Assembly: GCA_964348225.1 (NCBI GenBank)
Contig: CAYGBM010000021.1
Span: 1-15,816, forward strand
Reading direction: 5' to 3'
Source of the DNA: CAYGBM01 sp964348225
GTDB lineage: Bacteria > Patescibacteriota > Minisyncoccia > Minisyncoccales > CG1-02-41-26
Length of the DNA stretch: 15,816 nt
This document shows, piece after piece, positions 12,341 to 15,816 of this stretch. A model generated the notes under the pieces. That model was not told the DNA's origin and made no database searches. It saw only the letters and a program-made list of their open reading frames with translations. Every line of letters starts with the position of its first letter. Position 1 is the stretch's first letter. A program made the position numbers and the translations under genes.

Positions 12341-12369
12341 CCGAAAATTTCCAAAAAACCCGAAAATTT
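12341..12369. repeat. Short tandem-like direct repeat (operator candidate)
   Basis: The 10-mer ccgaaaattt occurs at 12341-12350 and 12360-12369, 19 bases apart (about two helical turns), just upstream of a TTGACA promoter. The spacing on one DNA face suggests a binding site, but the sequence is simple and could be chance. Confidence 0.3.
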
Positions 12370-12385
12370 TTAGCCAAATGGTACA

Positions 12386-12414
12386 TTGACAGCTTATATT
12401 ATTCGTGCTAGCAT
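12386..12414 (+). promoter_or_regulatory. Promoter of the 302-aa orphan gene
   Basis: Consensus TTGACA (12386-12391), a 17-base spacer and TAGCAT (12409-12414), with an 80-base leader to the ATG at 12494. The rest of the 319 bases upstream of this gene holds the repeats listed separately and no gene. Confidence 0.65.
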
Positions 12415-12493
12415 GTCTACGTTGTAAATCAAGTCGTGGTGTTCTCATGTCCCGAACTAAAGTTTCTCAAAGATAGAAAGGGGAAAAAAAGAG

Positions 12494-13402
12494 ATGAAAG
12501 TGAATTTTGTGTATTGTGGAAGCAACCCTCTTCTAAGGAGGCTCGCTGAAGCTTTAAAACCAGAAATGGAGGTAAATGTTAAAGAAATTGCTCTGAAAGA
12601 TACTCCTGCTGGAGATAGAGAGCCATCCCTAGATCTCAGGAGATCAATAGAGGCTTTAGAGGGTCCGATAGTCACGGACCATGGATTTGAGGAGATAGTA
12701 GAAAAAATCACAGGTATCCCTCCGGTGAATGCTTATGGAGCTATCCAATGGCAAGTTAGGCGTATACTAGATATTACTACTAAACTCCAACCAGTAATAG
12801 ATGAGATCAGGGCAAACCACAGAGAGCCTGTTGCGCTACAAAACTTCCTGGGACATCATTTTCGTCTAAGGCCTATTTATCACGACGAAGAGATAAGCTT
12901 CCCAGAAGATGAGAGGCAAGTTCTCGATAGGATAATTGAAGCAATGGGGGTTCAAAACGATGAGGGCTACCACATAAGTGATGAAATAATAAGGATAGCT
13001 GATTTGTATTCGGCGGTGCTCAAGAGAGAATTCAATGTTCCAGTAATCACCCGAGACGCATTCCAATATGAACAAAATTCTGTCAGAGAGGCATCACTAA
13101 AAGGAAATGTCCTCGAAGTCATAAGAAAGCTGGGCATGCAACCCGAAGATATTGTCCTTTTAGTAGACCATCATATTTATAGAATCAGAGAAGATGACCT
13201 CCAAAACTCCGGATTGACAGAAGTTGAGGTTGTGCCAATCTGTCGTTGTTGTATCGGTGTTCTTGGAATGCGTCCTCAATATGGTCCACTGAGCGATTTG
13301 GATTTAGCCTGGCACGGCTTCAAATTGTTTCCTCTTGAACATAGAGAGGATCTTGCTTGCACCGTAGCTAACCTGAAACAAATGATTGCAAAAGCCAGAT
13401 AA
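12494..13402 (+). CDS. Conserved-looking orphan protein, 302 aa
   Basis: This soluble alpha/beta protein has no signal peptide or membrane helix. The N-terminal part (MKVNFVYCGSNPLLRRLAEA ... LEGPIVTDHGFEEIVEKITGIPPVNAYG) loosely recalls the NTP pyrophosphatase HAM1/ITPase pattern (a T/G-N start, then a VDDSG-L-PG segment), but key residues are not clear and I would not assign it. Other features are GHHF near 120, LLVDHHIYRI near 218-227 and a CRCC cluster (C250, C252, C253), so metal binding is possible. A purine-rich GGGG lies 11 bases before the ATG as a Shine-Dalgarno candidate. The gene has its own promoter and a strong terminator, and stands as a single unit between the direct repeats at 12300 and 13540. 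Confidence 0.6.
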   Translation: MKVNFVYCGSNPLLRRLAEALKPEMEVNVKEIALKDTPAGDREPSLDLRRSIEALEGPIVTDHGFEEIVEKITGIPPVNAYGAIQWQVRRILDITTKLQPVIDEIRANHREPVALQNFLGHHFRLRPIYHDEEISFPEDERQVLDRIIEAMGVQNDEGYHISDEIIRIADLYSAVLKREFNVPVITRDAFQYEQNSVREASLKGNVLEVIRKLGMQPEDIVLLVDHHIYRIREDDLQNSGLTEVEVVPICRCCIGVLGMRPQYGPLSDLDLAWHGFKLFPLEHREDLACTVANLKQMIAKAR

Positions 13403-13441
13403 CTTTTTCTTATCCGGCGCCCCATAATCTCCATAATGGTA

Positions 13442-13459
13442 TAGTACAAAAAAGTACTA
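13442..13459. repeat. Small A-loop hairpin
   Basis: tagtac (13442-13447) and gtacta (13454-13459) pair around six A, 12 bases before the terminator stem at 13469. It may protect the transcript 3' end, or be chance. Confidence 0.35.
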
Positions 13460-13468
13460 AGGCCTCAA

Positions 13469-13498
13469 AGGGCTGCTCTTTAGCAGCCTTCTTATTTT
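13469..13498 (+). terminator. Rho-independent terminator after the 302-aa gene
   Basis: The stem ggctgct (13471-13477) / agcagcc (13482-13488) has a cttt loop. It can be extended by two pairs and is followed by ttcttatttt. It lies 69 bases after the stop. Confidence 0.8.
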
Positions 13499-13539
13499 CA
13501 ATCAAAAAAACGAAAGGCATCTTTTCCTGAAAAAAATCA

Positions 13540-13563
13540 TTGAAAAACCCTTTTTAAAGCAGT
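13540..13563 (+). repeat. 24-bp direct repeat with promoter-like content, copy 2
   Basis: This is the second copy of the repeat at 12300-12323. At 17 bases after TTGAAA the -10 position reads ttattt, weaker than in copy 1. It lies upstream of a better promoter at 13598. Confidence 0.5.
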
Positions 13564-13597
13564 TATTTAAACTTATTACATCGTCTACGAAAGAAGG

Positions 13598-13626
13598 TTG
13601 ACTTTTCTTTGACAGAATGTTAAAAT
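13598..13626 (+). promoter_or_regulatory. Promoter of the long orphan gene
   Basis: TTGACT (13598-13603), a 17-base spacer and TAAAAT (13621-13626). A second TTGACA at 13609 has no equally good -10. The start codon lies 144 bases downstream, leaving a long structured leader. Confidence 0.6.
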
Positions 13627-13639
13627 TATGGTGTAAGAT

Positions 13640-13769
13640 TAAGAAGATAAAAAATTTAATTTTTTATTGTATAGGCTGATTACCAGCCTGAGTTCTTTCT
13701 AAATTTGGTTAGATTGGTAATAGATATAAAGTGAGACGTGCAGGTGATGCACAGAGAGGAGTGGTTTGA
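13640..13769 (+). promoter_or_regulatory. Structured leader of the long orphan gene
   Basis: This gene-free leader contains three small hairpins: an A/T stem of nine pairs (13647-13655 with 13659-13667), aggctg/cagcct (13673-13678 with 13684-13689) and gtgca/tgcac (13738-13742 with 13748-13752). The last hairpin sits just before the Shine-Dalgarno sequence gagaggag (13754-13761). No known riboswitch motif is recognised. Confidence 0.4.
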
Positions 13770-15816
13770 ATGGCTAAGAGAGAATTTAAGTTGTTTGAGA
13801 TGTCAAGTCGCCTACAAAGACTAAGTGGTATTAGAGGAATTAAACAGGCTTTGAGCGAATACTTAGATAGAGGCCAAGACCCTCATCTTCTCAAGAGCCT
13901 TCTTGAAACAGCTGCTATATCTCAACCTGGACAAGCGGCTGTCTATCGAGAAGCTGCGGAATCATTGGACGGACGGCTTTACGAACTTCCTCCGATGAGA
14001 GACCATCAGAAGATGTTTGCACCAATTACTCGCCTTTGGAATCCGGATGGTAGCCCTATAAACGATCTACCTGAAGGAGCCTATCATGCTGTTCTTCTTG
14101 CAGCTTTCAATTACGTTTATTCTGGAAAATGGACTAGTTACCCCGGAGCGTTTGAAGGCTCTGTATTTGAGGAATGTATAGAGGTGGTTAAGGCGGTTCT
14201 AAATCATCCAAGAGCCACATTAGAATTGTCTTTCAATCTGGATTGCCTTCTTACTGCATTGGTAAAAAATCCAGCATTTAGAGAAGGAATCGAAGAGGAA
14301 TTAGGTAATCCAGTAATGATGCTGAATATACTTAATCCTGATGATGCTTGTGCTAGATTCTTAAATAGGCAGGCGAAGAAGTTAGGTCTCGATGAGGTAG
14401 TCCAGTGGTTAGTTGAAAGAATGCGAACACCCGGTGAAGCAGTTAATTTTTGGCATAAGATGGGACTTCTCTCTCAGACGTCAGAAGATTTAATGGTAAC
14501 TAGAATGGTCAACATTCTTTTGAGATTAGCGTCTTCTAGGGATAGGGCAACAAGAGATCGTGCTCGTTTAGCTCTTAATTTAGGGCGGGGCCCGACTAAA
14601 AAAAGGAGGGCTCACGAACAGGATAGTAGGGTATTCATCGTTGAGGAAGAAATGCATGAGAGAACACTTCATCTTTTCATTGAGAACCTCAAAGCAGAGC
14701 TTCCTAATATAGAAGCTATTCACACCATAATCAGGTGGTTAGCTTTTGTTTTGCCAGCCACTCGTTTCCATCTTGTTGTCAAGCTTGCCTTCCGAAATAT
14801 TCCAGAACTCGGTAAGATTGATGAACGTACTGAACTAATCATTGAGTCTCTATTGGGGATGGATATTTGGCAGGCGCTTTGTCGCTTACAAGATCCTCTG
14901 ATGTGGAGCGTAGTAAGCGACTTACCAGATGGATTAAATATTATGCCTGATGAAGAAAAAGAAGAGTTCAGGGAACTGAAAAGACTCATTGGGTCATACA
15001 ATTTGTCTCGTCATGACATAGAAATGGCAGAACGATTAGATGGGTTAGCTGACGAGTCAGAGGTAAGTATCCCAGAAATGAGCACTGTCCTAGAAGAGGC
15101 ATTAAACCTGCTCTGCGGAGATCTTCTTTTGGCCGTTACCCACTTAACTGATTCATGGAGGCCCCTTCGCAGATGGAGAAGTGAAATAATGTCTGCTCAA
15201 TTTCCACGCGTTGACCTAGCTCGTCGAGGGAACGTAGGGGATTCTGGGGCAGCTTGCCGTTTCTTGTTGTTCACAACCGATGTCACCAATAAACCTCTAA
15301 AAGGTATGTTGGGTAGTGACGGCGATCTGGAATTAGATAATGTTCTTTACTTAACTCCTAAAGCTCAAATTGCCGTTCAAACCGTAGCAGCATATTCTCT
15401 TCGGTGTGTTCTAATTCCTCGATACTCAGAGAGTGCACCGCTAAAAGGCGCAAGGGGAAGTGGCATAATCTTCTCTGGTGAAATAAGGGCATCCAGGCCT
15501 ATTATTCACACAGAAGGAGATTTAACCGAAAAATCAGACTATCAAGGACCGATATCTGACAGAATTAATCCTTTGCTAGCTGAACTTCTTTTCAGGTGGT
15601 TATTGAACGAACTTCCTGATTGTCCTTTCCGTCTTTTTCAGGAAATTCCAGAGCCAGGTAGATCAAGTGATGTATTCTATCTGACAGATCGAGATGCAAA
15701 AGAAGCTCTACTAGAGGGGACTAAGACACTATCAGAGGTTTTTGCAAAATTGATTCGGTCTCACACACGACCCTTGGCGGTTTATCTGAATGCGGATGAA
15801 GATGTAGTGGTTCAGC
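13770..15816 (+). CDS. Very long orphan protein, 5' part only (at least 682 aa)
   Basis: The frame stays open from the ATG at 13770 to the window edge, so the 3' end is missing. A strong Shine-Dalgarno sequence (gagaggag) lies 8 bases before the start. There is no signal peptide. The first about 440 residues are largely helical, with leucine-rich pairs of helices and a basic patch (about 260-282, RDRATRDRARLALNLGRG then TKKRRA). From about residue 480 a more beta-rich part follows (RFLLFTTDVTNKPLKG, IIFSGEIRASRPIIH, DVFYLTDRDAKEALL). Some histidines and cysteines occur but form no known motif. I recognise no family; a helical-repeat scaffold joined to another domain is only a description. It stands alone behind its own promoter. 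Confidence 0.8.
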   Translation, partial: MAKREFKLFEMSSRLQRLSGIRGIKQALSEYLDRGQDPHLLKSLLETAAISQPGQAAVYREAAESLDGRLYELPPMRDHQKMFAPITRLWNPDGSPINDLPEGAYHAVLLAAFNYVYSGKWTSYPGAFEGSVFEECIEVVKAVLNHPRATLELSFNLDCLLTALVKNPAFREGIEEELGNPVMMLNILNPDDACARFLNRQAKKLGLDEVVQWLVERMRTPGEAVNFWHKMGLLSQTSEDLMVTRMVNILLRLASSRDRATRDRARLALNLGRGPTKKRRAHEQDSRVFIVEEEMHERTLHLFIENLKAELPNIEAIHTIIRWLAFVLPATRFHLVVKLAFRNIPELGKIDERTELIIESLLGMDIWQALCRLQDPLMWSVVSDLPDGLNIMPDEEKEEFRELKRLIGSYNLSRHDIEMAERLDGLADESEVSIPEMSTVLEEALNLLCGDLLLAVTHLTDSWRPLRRWRSEIMSAQFPRVDLARRGNVGDSGAACRFLLFTTDVTNKPLKGMLGSDGDLELDNVLYLTPKAQIAVQTVAAYSLRCVLIPRYSESAPLKGARGSGIIFSGEIRASRPIIHTEGDLTEKSDYQGPISDRINPLLAELLFRWLLNELPDCPFRLFQEIPEPGRSSDVFYLTDRDAKEALLEGTKTLSEVFAKLIRSHTRPLAVYLNADEDVVVQ

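Noticed and set aside
12191..12373. A 60-aa plus-strand frame
   Set aside because: It lies in a promoter region, has no Shine-Dalgarno sequence and low-complexity content, and overlaps the start of the minus-strand gene.
13640..13769. A riboswitch in the leader of the long orphan gene
   Set aside because: Only small separate hairpins are seen, with none of the conserved cores I can recognise.
14720..15001. A 93-aa minus-strand frame
   Set aside because: It is antisense to the long orphan frame, which stays open for over 2 kb with a strong ribosome-binding site.
1..15816. CRISPR array, tRNA or rRNA genes
   Set aside because: No regularly spaced repeats, cloverleaf sequences or rRNA-like segments were seen.
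1..15816. Use of TGA as a sense codon, as in some CPR lineages
   Set aside because: The gene at 7634 ends with TGA at the same length as its TAA-ending paralogue, and the other genes read correctly with standard stops.

Overview
The window reads as an AT-rich bacterial chromosome segment using the standard genetic code (TAA, TAG and TGA all act as stops). Many small envelope proteins have an N-terminal membrane anchor, and two short Cys-containing motifs are of a kind I associate with Patescibacteria/CPR (Parcubacteria-like) genomes. Genes in the first 11.6 kb mostly lack a Shine-Dalgarno sequence. The lineage is an inference; no rRNA or marker gene is present to confirm it.

Region 1 (1-3650): a cobalamin riboswitch precedes a tight operon. 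The operon encodes a secreted transcobalamin-like protein (alpha/alpha barrel plus DUF4430-type beta domain), a membrane-anchored Ig-like protein and a membrane-anchored Cys-rich protein. A small membrane protein with its own extended -10 promoter and a terminator follows. The likely job is surface capture of vitamin B12.

Region 2 (3661-8350): the most unusual part. A cassette occurs twice, about 3.06 kb apart. Each copy has a nearly identical 80-bp leader, a 53/54-aa secreted peptide not found by ordinary ORF length cut-offs, a perfect 15-16 bp inverted repeat, a promoter-like pair, an ECF sigma factor, and an overlapping three-helix membrane protein that is probably the anti-sigma/sensor. 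A radical SAM/SPASM enzyme lies between the copies on the minus strand. Copy B is followed by an intact Rieske-glutamate synthase-like fusion gene. Copy A is followed by a decayed remnant of that same gene's 5' end, so the duplication originally extended into it.

Region 3 (8187-11702): redox and envelope genes. These are the Rieske/GltB-like fusion, a membrane-anchored cytochrome b5-domain protein, a tiny two-helix protein with two histidines 14 residues apart (candidate haem ligands), and a membrane-anchored protein with a carboxypeptidase-regulatory-like C-terminus. A hairpin usable in both directions closes the region.

Region 4 (11755-15816): three genes without recognised function: a minus-strand CxxC/CxxC zinc-ribbon-like protein, a 302-aa orphan and a very long orphan that runs off the window. 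Here clear Shine-Dalgarno sequences and TTGACA-type promoters appear, and a 24-bp direct repeat flanks the 302-aa gene. The style differs from regions 1-3 and could mark a different origin or expression class.
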